A stretch of DNA of 64,000 nt from Endothia cerciana (lineage: Eukaryota > Ascomycota > Sordariomycetes > Diaporthales > Cryphonectriaceae): NCBI GenBank assembly GCA_026119935.1, contig JALRMH010000001.1, positions 124,001 through 188,000 of the forward strand. Direction: 5' to 3'. Below the pieces are notes generated by a model, which ran no database searches, was not told the DNA's origin, and worked only from the letters and a program-made list of their open reading frames with translations. The position numbers were made by a program, and so were the translations under genes. This document shows positions 11,046 through 23,745 of this stretch, in pieces. Numbering within the stretch: position 1 is the stretch's first letter; every line of letters starts with the position of its first letter.

Positions 11046-11712
11046 ACCTAGACCAAGCACTGGCACGTCACATCCAGCCTGGGACCAATGCTCGGTCCGG
11101 AATCGAACATGTGCACGAAGGCCCGGGATCCAAACCATGTTGCTAGCGGCACATGTATGCCTTCTGTCCCTGTCTTCTTGTTTATACATCGCCCTTCTTC
11201 CGTTCGAGTCACAAATTCTCTCTCAAAGGCATCAAGCCATGCTAATGAGCGAGTGAGATACTAAGCAAATATGCTCACTAGAAACCAGCCTCGAGGATAT
11301 AGATGCGTAGGTGAAGAGCCCGGAGGAACACACCCAAGGCTCTTGGCCGAGGTCCTGACAACGTCAAGAAAGAGTCTCTGTAGGGTCATGGCACAGATTT
11401 GAGGTCTAGCCACTGAATAGAAAGACGGAGGTCAAGCAAATCCTGGTGTACAAACGAGGATATCGGAAGGGAACATTATCTGAAGTGACTGTCGGCGAGT
11501 CTGAGTCCTGAAGTCGTCTACTATGACAAGGGTCTGGCTAGAAAGCTAAGGTGGGTCTGCGCGCCTCGGTACACAGACTACTGTGATTGGTCAAAAGGCA
11601 CTTGCGGAGGTGACTGCACCTTGAGCTCACAGCGCGAAATCTTCCCGTAAAGGTTGTCGATGCGCTCGCCGGAGCAAGGAGGAAGCGGACAAACACAGTT
11701 CACAGCACCACC
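11046..11712. other. Intergenic region with no recognisable gene
   Basis: About 670 bp between two plus-strand genes. I see no coding sequence. A short sequence on the minus strand near 11080-11160 resembles a tRNA B box but does not fold as a tRNA. The distal part should hold the promoter of the following ribosomal protein gene. Confidence 0.5.
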
Positions 11713-12929
11713 ATGGCATCCCCTCTGGTGGGCAGGCCGCCCACATGCCTGGCATGTCTCCGGCGGATAACCTCATCATCACGAACTGGCAGCGCCTCGG
11801 TCGCCCTGACGCAGGTGCGAGGGAAGAAGACGGAGGGCCGGCTCAGGGACCAGGGCGTGGTCGTGCGACTGCTCAAGGACGTCCCGCAGTTCGGCCCAGA
11901 AGGTGAGAGCCGTTAACCACCCCTCCGAAGCCTTCTCCACTGCACGTTCCCCGGTCCGCAGTGCTGACAGGAAGGTCCCGCAGGCTCCATCTTCCGCACC
12001 GACCGCGGCCGCATGCGCAACCACTTCTTCCCCAACCGCAAGGCCGAGTACATGACGCGCGCCCGCTTCTCGGAGCTGGGCCTGGCCAAGGAGGACATCG
12101 GCGAGCGCGACTACCTGTTCGGCCTCAACAGGCGGGAGGGCCCAGAGATCGGCGACGCGGTCGAGGCCGTCGCCGGTTTTGACCACGGGTCCCCCCTCGG
12201 GGCTTATGCCGCCCCCCTCGCGGCGCCGGACCTCGAGGCCCCGAAGCCTGCCGTCGAGCTTGAGCACCTCCCCGTGAGCTTTCCTCCCCTCCCCCCCCTG
12301 GTGGCAGACCTGGCCTCAGACAGCCGGCTGACTTGACAAAACAGCCCAACCGCGCCCTTGAACTGATGCAGGTTCTGGTTGACGAGACTATCACCTTCGA
12401 GCGCCGCCTCGTCCACGCCCCCGCCGGCCGCAACCCCGACATATCAGCGTCGGCACCGGAAGCCGTAAAGGCGGGAGCCAGCGCCGCGCCCGAGCCGGAG
12501 CAGCCCAAGAAGGCCCTCTCGCCACTCGAGGAACGGCGGGCCATGCTGCGTGAACAGGCCGACATGGCCAAGATCGACGCAGAGACCGCCGCCGAGGAGA
12601 AGGCGGAGAAGGAGAGGCTGGCCGCGGAGAGGGCGGCTGAGGAGCTGGAGAGGGAGCAGAGGCAGAAGGAGAAGGAGGCTGAGGAGAGGCTCAAGATTCA
12701 CGGGTCTGTGACGCTGCAGAATATCGCTACCGCTCTGAAGGAGAGGATGATGCTCGATCCGGAGGCGGCCCGGATCCATGTGCAACCTGAGGATATCAAG
12801 TTCATTGGGCTCGAGGAGGGTGTGGATAAGATTGAGAAGATTGGGTCGTTTGAGGTGGAGATCCGGGCGCATGTGGGCAAGGCGAGGGTTGAGCCGATCA
12901 GGAGGAACATTGAGGTCGTGCCACACTAG
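11713..12929 (+). CDS. MRPL50: Mitochondrial large-subunit ribosomal protein bL9m
   Basis: Three exons, 11713-11902, 11984-12273 and 12345-12929, give 354 aa. Introns are 81 and 71 bp with CTGAC branch sites and phases 1 and 0. After a mitochondrial presequence (first 35 residues, Ser/Arg-rich), the L9 N-domain appears across the first junction: VVVRLLKDVPQFGPEGSIF followed by MRNHFFPNRKAEY. The middle is an acidic/Lys coiled coil (about residues 215-265). The L9 C-domain follows (IHGSVTLQNIATALKE ... EIRAHV). bL9 sits on the side of the large subunit near the L1 stalk; the yeast counterpart is Mrpl50. The protein is much longer than bacterial L9 (about 150 aa) because of the presequence and the inserted coiled coil, as is usual for fungal orthologues. 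The start is the only ATG in a suitable context ahead of the presequence. Confidence 0.92.
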
Positions 12930-13303
12930 AGACTTGCTCTGGCAGGTGATGTGCATATTGTACAGATTTAGGAACAGAGCCCTCAGGTCAGCACGGCTTC
13001 AGAGAGAAGTACGTTCTCTAACAAGCATTCCCAGAGCCGTGCGGTTTTGGGAATTGAGAATCGTGAATACACCTCCACAGCTGAAATCACGGTAAATGCC
13101 AATTATTGTGGTCATGCAGTGACCTTCGTGACGGTGCAGGCCACGTGGCGAATGGCGCGCCTGGTATCCAGAAAATGATACAGTAATATTAATGATGCAG
13201 CCTAAAGTTTATGAGTTGAGGCTCTGGCATTTTCTTGCTCCACACCATGGACGCCCCCTTAGACTGATGCGCAATAGAAACTCTGCTCCGCCGGAGAGGA
13301 AAG

Positions 13304-13337
<34 letters not shown>

Positions 13338-13537
13338 AAAGGAAGAAAAGATATCTGTCCGACGTGTCTAAGATGCAGAAGTTTCACGCTGAGGCCTCTT
13401 CAGTCTTATAGCACGAATGCAGAATAGCGCGAGGTTCGAGCTTTGGCGTAACTCCGTCACTTGTTCTTAGCCGAATCCGAGTCTCAATAGACGTCGGTCA
13501 GTTATTCCCTGTCTTGCACAACACATCATGACGGTCA
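12930..13537. other. Convergent intergenic region with a long A tract
   Basis: This is the shared 3' region of the bL9m gene and ATG11. It contains 31 consecutive A residues at 13304-13334 and no coding sequence that I can recognise. Both polyadenylation sites should lie here. Confidence 0.55.
13304..13334. repeat. Poly(A) tract of 31 bases
   Basis: An uninterrupted A31 lies about 375 bp after the bL9m stop. No retrogene body or target-site duplication is apparent around it, so it is best treated as a mononucleotide microsatellite. Confidence 0.85.
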
Positions 13538-16500
13538 TCACTTGCTGGCCTTCCGGCCACTCTCATAACTGTAATTCAGACTCCAGAGCGAATCCCAAGC
13601 CTCTTTCTTCTTAGAGGCCTTCGATGAGCTATCCATAACCGGGGACGTACCCATCTCCTGCCGTTGGAGTAGCTGGGACCTGAATCGCTTCGGCCGCCTG
13701 GCCTGTAATAGTGCTTGTGGAAGAAGCGGCAGACGACGGCCTGGCTATACGACACGGAAACAAGTGTCAAATGTCAGCGATACTAGACCATCACTATGGC
13801 CCAAGCAGATCCTGGTAGCGCACCTCAGGGCCCTGCGACCCGTCCTCGGTTGGTCGCTGCTCCTGCTGATCCACCGGCCCGGCCTCTGCCGTTGTGGCCG
13901 CAGCTTGCCCCTCAGCCTGTGCTGCCTCATTACCAGCGCCGCCTTGTTCCGTTGTCGTGCTCGGTCCCTGGTGCGCGCTTGATTCAGCGGCTACGTCAGG
14001 CGACTCAGCAGCCGCAGCCCGTACCGAGTTGGCCTCGCTGGCCAGGGCACTCCCCTTGCCGCCGATGCCGAAGGGCATTGCCCTCCTAGAGCTTGTGCTC
14101 GAGCGGCGGCTCTCGAGGCTCTTGGAAAGGGTCTTACTGACCCCATCAATAGCAGTAGGTGCACGGTTGACTAGGCCAAGGCCCTTTCCGGAGGCGTTGC
14201 GAATATGGGTCTTCTCAGCCACAGCATCAACTTTGTTAGCAGCGACAGTAGTCTTTCCAAGCCCAGGGGTCGAAGGTGCACCAGGTTTATCCTCCTGAGC
14301 ATCGATGAGGTACCAGCGCAAGCCGTCGGAAAGGTCGAATGGGTTGTCGTTCTCTTCGTCCATGGATTCGGTCTCGGCTGCACCATTGCCCAAGGCTTGA
14401 TTGCTCAGGCTCTTAGATAAGTCCACCACTCGTTCCTGAACGCGGCTGATGCGAGCTAGGAGCCACTCCCGATTACGCAGGCGATGGGATTCTTGTTCTC
14501 GCAGGAAATAGTGCGGAAAGCCGATATTGAAAGCAGCCCACGCTCCAGTCATCTGGTTCCTGGTTGGAAGGAACAGAGCTAGATCGCCATCCTTGAAGTT
14601 CTTGAAAGCGATCTTGTCATGGGCTTCTTTTTGAAGGGTATGTGCTTTATCGCGGTATGAACGCGCATCACGCTGTAATTTGCGAGCCATGTGCTCGACG
14701 TCCTTGACGCGCCTGTAGACGGTCTCGGTGAAAGCATCCATATCGAAAGTGCCGAGCTCAGACATGAAAGCCTGGTACTTCTCGTTCTCTGTCGCCTGGT
14801 CTGAGTTGTTCATCCAGTACAGAAGCTCGATATCGCTGCTGTCAGGTGTCTTGCTGAGGGTGCTTGATCGCCGAATAGATGCGCTTTGGTCTATCGTAGA
14901 CTCATTGAGGTTCGTGGAGCGCTCCGCGCGAGGGATCTTCTGAATGACCATGGAGCCATCCTTCCGAGCGACTGAAAAGTTGAGGCGCTCTAGCAATCGG
15001 CAGAGGCGGTCATTCTGGGAGTAGAGCTTTTGGGTAAGATCTTTCGTGTGCCCCGTGCGGGTCACAAAGCGATCGGTGAGCATGGCCAGTTTTGCCTGGG
15101 ATTCTTCAAGCTTGTCTCTGAAGAGGCGGAGTTCCTCCTCGAGACTACCAACATGGGACTGCTTCGACGCCAGGCCCTCTGTCATTGTGGTGATCTTTCT
15201 CTCATCTTCCTCAAGTCTCTTTCGGAGCGTCTCGGAGCCGGTCTCGCCGTCTGCCATCTGAGCCCTTAGCTCATTGAGTTGAGTACGAGTCTCCTCGAGC
15301 TCGCCCTCGAGAGCTCCGACGCGGGCTTTCTCCTCGCCGAGGTTCTCTCGCAGCTGTAGGGCTGTGCTCTCCTCTTCTGCCAGAGACTTCTCGATCTTCG
15401 CTTTCTCGGCTTTCAGGTCCTTCACAACGGTCTGAGCATCATCCAGATCTGTCCTGATGATGGACATGTCGCCCTCGGCATTCTGGACCTTTTCGAGTGT
15501 CTCAGCGCACCTGTTCAGCACGCTTTCGACAAGGTCGTCTAGATCCTGCGGGATCTCATCTTGAGGTGCGAGCTGCCGGTGTACGTCATGGAGTGCCTTG
15601 AGTTGGGATTCCATAGTCTGATCGTTAGTCTCCAGTCGCTTTGACAGAGTCCTATTCTCGTCTTGCGTAGACTGGAGCTGCTTTTCTAGGTTGTCGACCT
15701 GCTCCCGCTGAAGCTTGGACTCTTTCCTGAGGAACTCGACCTGGCCTTCGTACTTGAGAACCTCGTCTCTCCGATCTCTCGTGAGCTTCGCGATCTCGTC
15801 CTCCAGAGCTTGAATTTTCGCGTCGAAATGGACCTTGTCATTCTCCCTCGACTCGTCGAAGTGTTCCATCTCGTCCTCATTGTCTTCGATGCGGGCTCTG
15901 AGCTGTTTGATCTCATCTTCAAGGGACTTGCGCTCTTCCATGAACTCTCTCTTCTGGGCCTCCATATTTCGTAGAAGATCATTCTTCGTAGAATTGACCT
16001 CTTCCATCTGACCTACCACGGTCTCATGCTGAGTTGTACGGGCGCTCAGGTCCTTTTCGATGTTGGCTGACCTCTCCTTTTCAACATTGAGTTCACCTTC
16101 GAGCTGTTGGATGCGTTGTTGGAGGATGCCTTCCGGTATGTCGACAGATGAGCGACGACGGTCCTCTCTTTGGACCGACGTGGTTGAACCGTTGCCTGCG
16201 ATGGGCTGCTGACTGGAAGGCTGGAAAATGTTCTGCGATAACGGCCTCGAGGCAGAGCTCTGTCTATGCAGGAGGTCTTCCAAGCGTCTCACGCGGCTTT
16301 CCGCCGTCTTCAACTTGTTCTCAACCCGGGATTTCTCTTCCTGAATCGACCGCAACATGTCTTCGTCGCCTCTGATTAGCAAGCCGCTTCTGCCCAGGGA
16401 CGCTTCGTGGACGCTGCCATTCTTGAAAGCTTTCATTCGCTTCGACTGCTGCTTCGTCGGGTTGTTCAGGTCCACGATTAGCTTGCCAATGTCGTCAAGC

Positions 16501-18132
16501 AATACCTGCTCGGCTTTCTGGTTCTGCAACGTCTCATAGAAATCCGTCAAATCTTTCTTGGTCAGACTCGGCCACTGATCCTCTTGACCGTGCAAATTGA
16601 CCTCCAGTCCAACCACCCCGCCGGATCCAGACTGTGCTTGTGGGCCATATAAGTTCTCGACCGACTTCATCCACTTCTTCCGCCGCTTGCTCTCTTCATC
16701 TTGAAATAAAGCCATCTCGTTGGCCAAGGTGGACGCATCAACCTTGACCTTGTCGTACCATTCGCGACGCCTCATTGCCTCCACAGCAAAAGAGGCGTAC
16801 ATGAATGGCACCTGCTGAATCAGTCGGAGGTAGTCAAAGGTTGCGAGTTCCTCTTCCGAGCCGATCGTGTTTATCTGGGACTTGACCGAGGCAGTGAGGG
16901 ACGTGATATCCGTAATAGTCCGCATGAAATCCACCGACTCGAGCGCCAGAGAGTTTCGAGCCTGGGTCGCATACTGAAGCATGCCGTCCATCTCGGTAGC
17001 TCTTTTCTTGATAAATGGCAGGAGCCTCTCGGTATGATGTGCCGCGAGCTTCGACGCCTGGCGAATATCGTTCGTGGTGTTCGTGAACTCCGAGGTCGTC
17101 TGGTAGTCGGAGTCGATCTTCCTGGCAATGGCCTCGATGTCCTCCAGCAGCTGAGCAGCCTCGCCGTCGTGGGACATCGAGGAGCGCTCTATAACTCGCT
17201 CGAAGTCCCGGGCGACGTCCTGACAGTTCTGGAACATGCGCGTAGCTATCTTGTCGAGCTCACTGACGCGCTGGTTGAACTTCCGGAGGGCCTGAGGGGC
17301 TTGGCGACCGGTCCTCTTGACGGTCTCCAGATCCAGGAGGTCCTCCAGCGTCGGCTGCCGGAACGGTCTGTTCTTCGGGTTCACACTCCGGCCCGTCATG
17401 AAAGTCGCCATCTCCGCAGATATAGGGATACTCCGTGCTAGGCCCAGATATGACTCCCATCTCGTGACAAGTAGGTTGTACTCGGTCTGCGCTGGGGTCG
17501 CCCACTTCTTCAGCTCCTGGTATTTCGGCTCCATCGCCTTGACGACGGACTCGAGGTTCGCAACGGCGGCGTCGAGGCAGCGCATCATGACGTCCATCTC
17601 CCCATATCGGTCTCTTGCGGCCTGGGCCATGTGCGCACAGTCGTCAACCGCCTGTGAGACCCATGCCTGGCGAGTCCTGAACAGCTGCTGCCATGACTGC
17701 TGCGACTTGGTGTCGTTGATGCGGTTGGGAGGGTCGGACAGGTTGTATGGTGTTGGGGGAGCAATCTCGACCTTGATAGGGGGGGTGCCACTCGGGGAGG
17801 CTGGTTGGGATATTCGGATGTCGTAGGCACAGATTTCATTCTGGTGATAGGGCACCTTGTTCAGTACTTATACGTGCCTGAATGTGCTGACGCCGTGAAA
17901 GTCTTGTGCTTCCAAGACAGGGTCATCAAGTTATGCATACCTCTGCTGGAAGGCTTTGAAGCTTGACCGGCCGCCCCTGCGGATTCAGGGTGATGATGTA
18001 CTGTGGCGGGATGGAGCTCTGTCGCGATACGGCGGCTTTGAAGTCATCGACGGTCGAGAACTGCGAGGTGTCGATCTCGATGGCCTGCCCACTGTGGGCT
18101 ATTAGCACCTGGGTTTTCGGGGTTGTGGCCAT
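13538..18132 (-). CDS. ATG11: Autophagy scaffold protein Atg11
   Basis: Three exons on the minus strand, 18132-17941, 17840-13824 and 13744-13538, encode 1471 aa; all junctions are phase 0, introns 100 and 79 bp. Exon 1 encodes the N-terminal ubiquitin-like segment (ending ..QGRPVKLQSLPAE). The body contains long coiled coils, heaviest about residues 570-1000 (Glu/Lys/Leu heptads). The conserved C-terminal domain includes DGDLALFLPTRNQ and FNIGFPHYFLRE. Exon 3 adds RPKRFRSQLLQRQEMGTSPV and ends KKKEAWDSLWSLNYSYESGR, the closing block expected of filamentous-fungal Atg11. Atg11 is the adaptor that recruits cargo receptors to the phagophore assembly site in selective autophagy. A reading that stops at 13794, without the last intron, would lose this conserved tail. 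It shares an upstream region with the divergent CENP-H gene. Confidence 0.93.
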
Positions 18133-18958
18133 GGTCCATCTTCTCCGCCCGTGCCGTCGGGTCCTGGCGTTGGCGGTGTTGCAGTCTGGTGTCTCAGCCT
18201 GGGTAGGGATGCCGGAATGAAGCTGTCATTTTCTGGAGACGAGGTATGAAGGACAAAGGGTGGGGGGTCTGAGAGCTTCTGTGAGCTGAACTTAGGGTCA
18301 GGTTGAGGTGAAGAGCGACGGCATGTGTTAGTCCTGGAGTCAGGTCCGGAATGACGATCAATACAGGAGCCAGCCCCTCGTGACCCTGTCAGGTTACCTC
18401 ATTAGAAATGGGAATACCAAGGGTTAGGCAATACCAGTCAACAAGGCAATCCTGCAAGGACCCAACGGAATACACTGCCGTAGAATAGCTTTGCTATGGA
18501 GTCATCTGTCGTGGCGTAATAATCTCTTCTGATAATGTTTTGTGGAACACATCTACCCGCATCCATATATCTCTGTTGCCATAAACCTGCCAGTGCAGAT
18601 AAAGACGAGGTTACCATACCAAAAGTAAGTTGTGTACAAAATCTTGGAGCATGTGAACTTGTCCCGTTGTGGAGTCAGGTGGGCTCATCTAAGCTAGCAC
18701 CAACAATTCTCAAGTGTCAGATGAATGTTCTAGTATCTTGTTTGTCAGGAGCCGGGCCTCAGCTTGGTCAGACTGCGTTGCCATTATCCAGTCACTGCAA
18801 GCCTGTACCGACTCCGGGCCGAGGGTTTCAGCCGCTGCGGTCCCGGTCATCTCGGAAGCATTTCGCGCGTCCATCAACCTCGCGACGCGTCTGCTTTCGG
18901 CTCGCTAAATTCATGCCTTGGCGCTCCCGAGACGTCGACCCCGAGAACACCAGCGGTC
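18133..18958. promoter_or_regulatory. Divergent promoter region, ATG11 / CENP-H
   Basis: About 825 bp between two divergent start codons. An open frame continues upstream of the CENP-H ATG for about 65 codons but has no conserved look and is probably leader. No defined operator was recognised. Confidence 0.5.
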
Positions 18959-19791
18959 ATGGGTGATGCGCAAATGCACGACGTTCCGCTTGAGAACGGC
19001 GCCGACGAGGGGCCTCCCTGTTCAGAAGAAGAAAGGCAGATATTAGACCTCTACGACCAGGCGCAGAAATTGGAACTGGAAGTTGCCCTGACCAAAGCTA
19101 GAGTCCATCTTGCAGGTGTGTACCCCAGATGTCTGTCGACCCCAACTCATTGCTTACAGTAGATAGATGAGAATGCCAAACATAGCGGGGGAAGGTCAGG
19201 CGCTGAGGGTGAGCCAGACTCTCAGGAGGTCAAGGAAGCCAGGGAGCAACTGCTCGAGGCGATGGCTCTTTACAACCTCCGCAACACGGTGGTGAACAGC
19301 GTCCTCATCGCCAATCCCATCCTGAAGGGCATCCACAACAGCACCTACGCATCCCCCATCGAAGAGTTCGTCTACCTCCTCTCCCCCGGCCCAACCTCAC
19401 CGGCCACTGACTCTCTCCCAGAGACCTCCTGCCCTGGATTCAAGCCCGCGACAGCACCGCGCAATCCGTCGCCGTCCAGTCTTCCACCCTGCGCCAAGTC
19501 CTCGACAAACTCAGCGAGGTTGAGGGCGAAAACCTGCGCGCGCGTCGGAAGAATCGCGAGCTAGCCAGCGAGGTCCTGCGTCTCGCGAAGCAGGCCGACA
19601 GAGACCGCGAGGGCGCCATCGCGGATGACCCTGCCGCGAAGGAGCAGATCGAGAACCTGGAGGCGCGCCTGAGGGCCAGCAGGCAGAGGTGGAGGGTCAT
19701 CAAGGGTACGGCGGCGGGCATTGTGGCGGGCAGTGGTGTCGACTGGGTGTCAGATGCGGAGCTAAGAGATGTGGTGCTTGACCCGGAATGA
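18959..19791 (+). CDS. Inner kinetochore subunit CENP-H family protein
   Basis: Three-exon model, 18959-19115, 19167-19365 and 19422-19791, gives 241 aa. Intron 2 (56 bp) has a CTGAC branch site but an unusual GTTCGT donor. Intron 1 (51 bp, GTGTGT...ATAG) is less certain; a GTGTAC donor paired with a nearby acceptor would change two residues. The mature sequence is coiled coil from about residue 25. It includes NTVVNSVLIANPILKGIHNS and ends with WRVIKGTAAGIVAGSGVDW plus LRDVVLDPE, which matches the C-terminal block of the CENP-H family (yeast Mcm16, fission yeast Fta3). CENP-H is a coiled-coil member of the constitutive centromere-associated network that links CENP-A chromatin to the outer kinetochore. 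The length is close to the usual 220-260 aa. Confidence 0.85.
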
Positions 19792-22700
19792 GGCGACGTG
19801 GGGTGAGCGGGCCATTGGCTGATGGATGAGGGTCTTCACCGTGAAGGGAAGTCATCGTGTCGACATGTCCAGGACGGCCTCTAACAGGGCTGACTTGGGC
19901 CCACGAGATCGATGCCCTTGACTTGGAGAGATTCCAGACTGGTTCCTCTGGGGTACTTTTTGATCCCGCAGGAAGAGGGTTCCCGCAACAGCATGGGTAT
20001 GTTCGAGGGACGAGTGCTTCATCGAGGTAAGTCCGTCAACTGTCCAACTTCACGACTTCTAATTCTCATCAATACCACAGATTGTATTGTCGGGGTCAGG
20101 TTGCAGGTCTGTACTGCCCAGACCGTAGAACTTGCTGGAAATCCGATTGGACCACTGGCAAACCATCTAGGGTCATCCCGATGCTGATGACTGCTGTCCT
20201 AGCAAACTGGAAGGACTAGGTACACACAGAGGGGAATAACATCTATGAGCTGTCCCGCTTGACACTGGCGATGGATGTGGTATGGTCCATGATAGTCTAA
20301 ACCCCACGAGTGGGTGAGAGATGCGCTGCCCTGTTCCGGTTCTGCAGACATTGGTGGGATCTTTTTACTACAAAAGTCAAAGACCACGACACCGATTTGA
20401 CGTTTCTATTTCGATCATGCAAGTTCTCGCAGCAAGTGTCATCCTGACCGCTGGGCCGCCGGTAAAAGCCATGGCCAGCTGAAGTAAGTGTTGATGCAGA
20501 CCGAATGTTCCGATGGTGTGCCCTGTCTGATGCAAGCCGAGTCAGGAATGGCAGGGCCCTACCGCGACACGACCTTAAGTCACGCACAGTATCGATTACG
20601 ACATGGGCTGATGAAATCAACTCCGCTGCAAGGGGGACGCACGTGAAGCAAGAGGCACAGTGTGCTTGGCACTATAGGCAGAAGCCCGTGCTGAGTCGCC
20701 GCGCCGGGTTGCAGTAGGATGATGACTTGCAGCAACCTGAAGTTGCTGGTCTTTCCAGCAGGTAGATCTTGCTCATTCCGTCGGCTAAACAGGCGCGATC
20801 CTGACGGTGCGGAAGGGCTCATATTGGGATCCTCCGTCAGGTCGCCACGGCAGGCGTCACGATCAGCAGTGGGGAAACCCCCGACGCGCTGGCCTGCCCA
20901 ACAACACACAACACACGTCCGGCAACGCGAAAGACAGCGGGAGGGTTCTGGAGGGTGCCATGTATCACCTCCGGCTGTCGCTGAGATAGCCCCCCCAGCT
21001 ACTGAAGAACAGTCGGTGTCCAGTGGGACGACCTCTTGAGGGATGCCCTTCTACTATGGTACGAGAGACTCCATATCGTCTAGCCTCACCAAGCACTCAA
21101 CCCCTCCGCACTTAACGGTCGCGTCACCACCCCTGGGGGTATTGTGTCTGCGCTACCTGGTTTGAGTGCTGCACGTACATAAAGGCCGTCAACGTACGAT
21201 GTTGGGCGCCCAATTGTTTGAACTTCATACGGCCGCGAAGTTTGATGGCAGCGCGTGGAATAGAGAAAGGGATGCAGGGTGGGGAAGTCCCGGTTTTTGT
21301 AGCTGCTGCGGGCTCGCCAGATCAGCAGTTTGCGCATGTACCGGTACATACGACATTTGCATGAAAAATACATGCCTGAAACGAAGTTGGATCATTCTGG
21401 GTGGTAAACGGCAGTCAGCGTGCAGCCACACCCAGGCCAGAAATTGACTAATCTACCCGTAGACCCGCCGGGGACTGTGCCCGTACTGGTAAGCATGAAA
21501 CTGGGCTCTAATGATAGATGGGGTATGCCGCATCCGCTGTAGGAATTACCGCATCGAGGCTGAGCTTGTTAAAAATACCGTAATAGGTACGCAGCTGGTC
21601 CGTAGTAGGTACGCAGTGGCCCGTAGCACCACAGTATGGGCCCCATGCCTCTGTGGAGGGACGGACACACGCTTACGCATCCGGGTTGACACAGTTCAGG
21701 TGCCCATATCGTCCGGGCTTCCTTTGTTGTGATTCCGCGGCCAGCTGAGAGCCTGCGAAGGTCGAGTGTGAGGAACATGTTGAAGTAATCCGTAGGGAGG
21801 TGGGTGGGCAGTTGTGTGCCGTGCCGCTTGGCGCATGTCTGAGCAGGCCTAGCAAAGACCACTTAGATAGCGCCTGCGTTGTTTATTACCCGGGGCGTTA
21901 ACAGGTGATGGCCGGATACCTTGGCTGCGCCCCTGGCAACACAGCAGCAGAGCTGCCCATGGTAGCCGATCGCCCACAGAAAATGCCGGGGGCGGACGTG
22001 TTGCATGGGAGAAGGACGGTCATACAGACGGGACTCGAATGCATATGCTCATGTCGACAATACAACTGCCGCCGGCGGTGCATCCAGGCGAGGAGTCGCA
22101 GCAGAGGGGCACGCTGGCGGCGGGGTTGGGAAGAGCTGGAGCTTGGATGTCATCCATACCACATTCCACTACGGAAGTGGTTGCGTACGCCGGCGCGCTG
22201 GTATTTTTTGGGAGAGCGCTTGAGCGCACAGCAGGGAAGAATGCCCACCATCAGACCCAGACCCGGACCCAGACCCAGACATGCTTTTCCGGAGCTGGCA
22301 CACACCAGTTCCATGCCCAATCGCCCTCCCCTCCCCTGGCCTTTCCCTTGACCCATATCCTGCCTGAACATGAGATGGTTGATATGTCTAGAAGCAATTT
22401 GCTACGGGACATGACTCAACAGCACCCGCGGTCTGAGCATAACTTCAAGACACAGACATAGGGGGAGGGGGGGCGGGAGGGGAGAGAGGGTGAGGGTGCG
22501 CCAGGAGCGTGTGGCAGGAGCTGGGACGATGCACAGGTTTGCTGGTGTTACTTGCCCATGGGCCATGGTTGATGGATGGGTGAGGCAGACGGTGCCGACG
22601 CGTGAGCTTTGGGGGGGGGGGGGGCGATTGGCACTTTCCCTCTAACAGTGCCTGGGCCTGCTAGAGCGACAGTGAAGTTGGGCCACAGTGAAATGTGAGT

Positions 22701-23745
22701 GGCCAGCGGCGGCGTTCCTTCCCCACGGGACCCTGCCCTAGCAGTCTGGTAGAGTGACCAGAGTGACAGTGGCCCCCTGGCCTACCTTGCGTGCCTTGCC
22801 TGCGTGCGTGCCTGCCTTCTCCCCTCAGATCAGCCCAAGGAAACGCGGACAAGGTAAAAGCCCTTCCCCTCTGTTGCGTGCCCATACAATTTCCTGCGCT
22901 CCTCTCCTTTCTACCTCTCCCAAACCTCACCGCAGACACATACGCGCAGTCTCAACCACAGTGAGTACATATTTTGCCTGCGATTTCATCACCAAATTAC
23001 AAGTCACTCCTTCTGGACTTTCACTGCACATTTCGCAACATTCGCAGCACGCTCGCCAGGTCCGAATTTCTTATTCAGACCGATTTTCCTCACCGTCCCG
23101 AATCACGAAGCTGTGTTTTTGGGCTTGCATCGCGACCTCAGCTTCGTGGTGCGCCAGCATCAACACCTTCTCCAGCCTGCGCATCAACACCACCAAAACG
23201 CTCACCCTAGTCATCCTCACATACACATCCAAGAAACGCGTTCCGTACTGACTGACTTGCGCCCATCGCAGTCACGCACCACAACGCTTTCAAAGGCCTT
23301 CTTCCTAAACCAAAAAGTATGTATCCTGTTCCCCTCCAGCTGCCTGCTCCTTCAAATTGCATTTTACATCACCTGGCCGGTTTCAATTGCCCTTGCGACT
23401 CTGCTCGCCGCCCTGCTCGCCGCCCCAGGTTGAGCCCGCCCGCTAAATACGGGGTCGCGTCGACTGGGAGCTCGTCCGGACGTTTTGGCTCGACCGAGTC
23501 GCTGGCTGCAGATGACTCTACCAACAACAACCAAAGGGCAGGCACAACAAACGCTTAAGCGCCAACGTCCCTCTATCCGCTTCTCATCAGCAGCTCCACA
23601 CCACTCATCAAATCACCCCTCCAAAATCCACATCATCACCTTCCTGCATTATCATCATCATCACCACCACCATAGTGGTCCGCACTAAGTAGGACCCCCC
23701 CTGCAGCGTTCTGGGACTAACATCACCCGCATCAGCTCCGTCAAC
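19792..23745. other. Four-kilobase region without a recognisable gene, upstream of NHP6
   Basis: No frame in this stretch looks conserved; the longest (about 21905-22351) is Arg/Pro-rich and lacks any domain. Features seen are a short duplicated word around 21585-21630 (GGTACGCAG.TGG.CCGTAG twice), an AGACCC-type hexamer repeat at 22252-22280 and a run of G at about 22612-22625. From about 22850 to 23745 the plus strand turns strongly C/T- and CA-rich, as expected of a long 5' leader. It contains plausible leader introns (GTGAGT at 22961; GTATGT near 23317; acceptor-like CGCAG near 23270), so the NHP6 transcript may start about 0.8-0.9 kb upstream of its ATG. Confidence 0.5.
22252..22280. repeat. 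Hexamer tandem repeat (AGACCC-type)
   Basis: About five copies of CAGACC/AGACCC, one with G for A, stand in tandem with no gene attached. Confidence 0.75.

Noticed and set aside
11080..11165. tRNA B-box-like sequence on the minus strand
   Set aside because: GTTCGATTC is present, but the flanking bases do not pair as a T stem and no acceptor stem closes.
13304..13334. A31 as the tail of a retroposed sequence
   Set aside because: No coding or element body lies upstream in the right orientation, and no target-site duplication was found; a simple microsatellite explains it.
21905..22351. 148-codon plus-strand frame with many Arg/Pro
   Set aside because: It overlaps a hexamer repeat, has no conserved look, and an overlapping frame is equally long.
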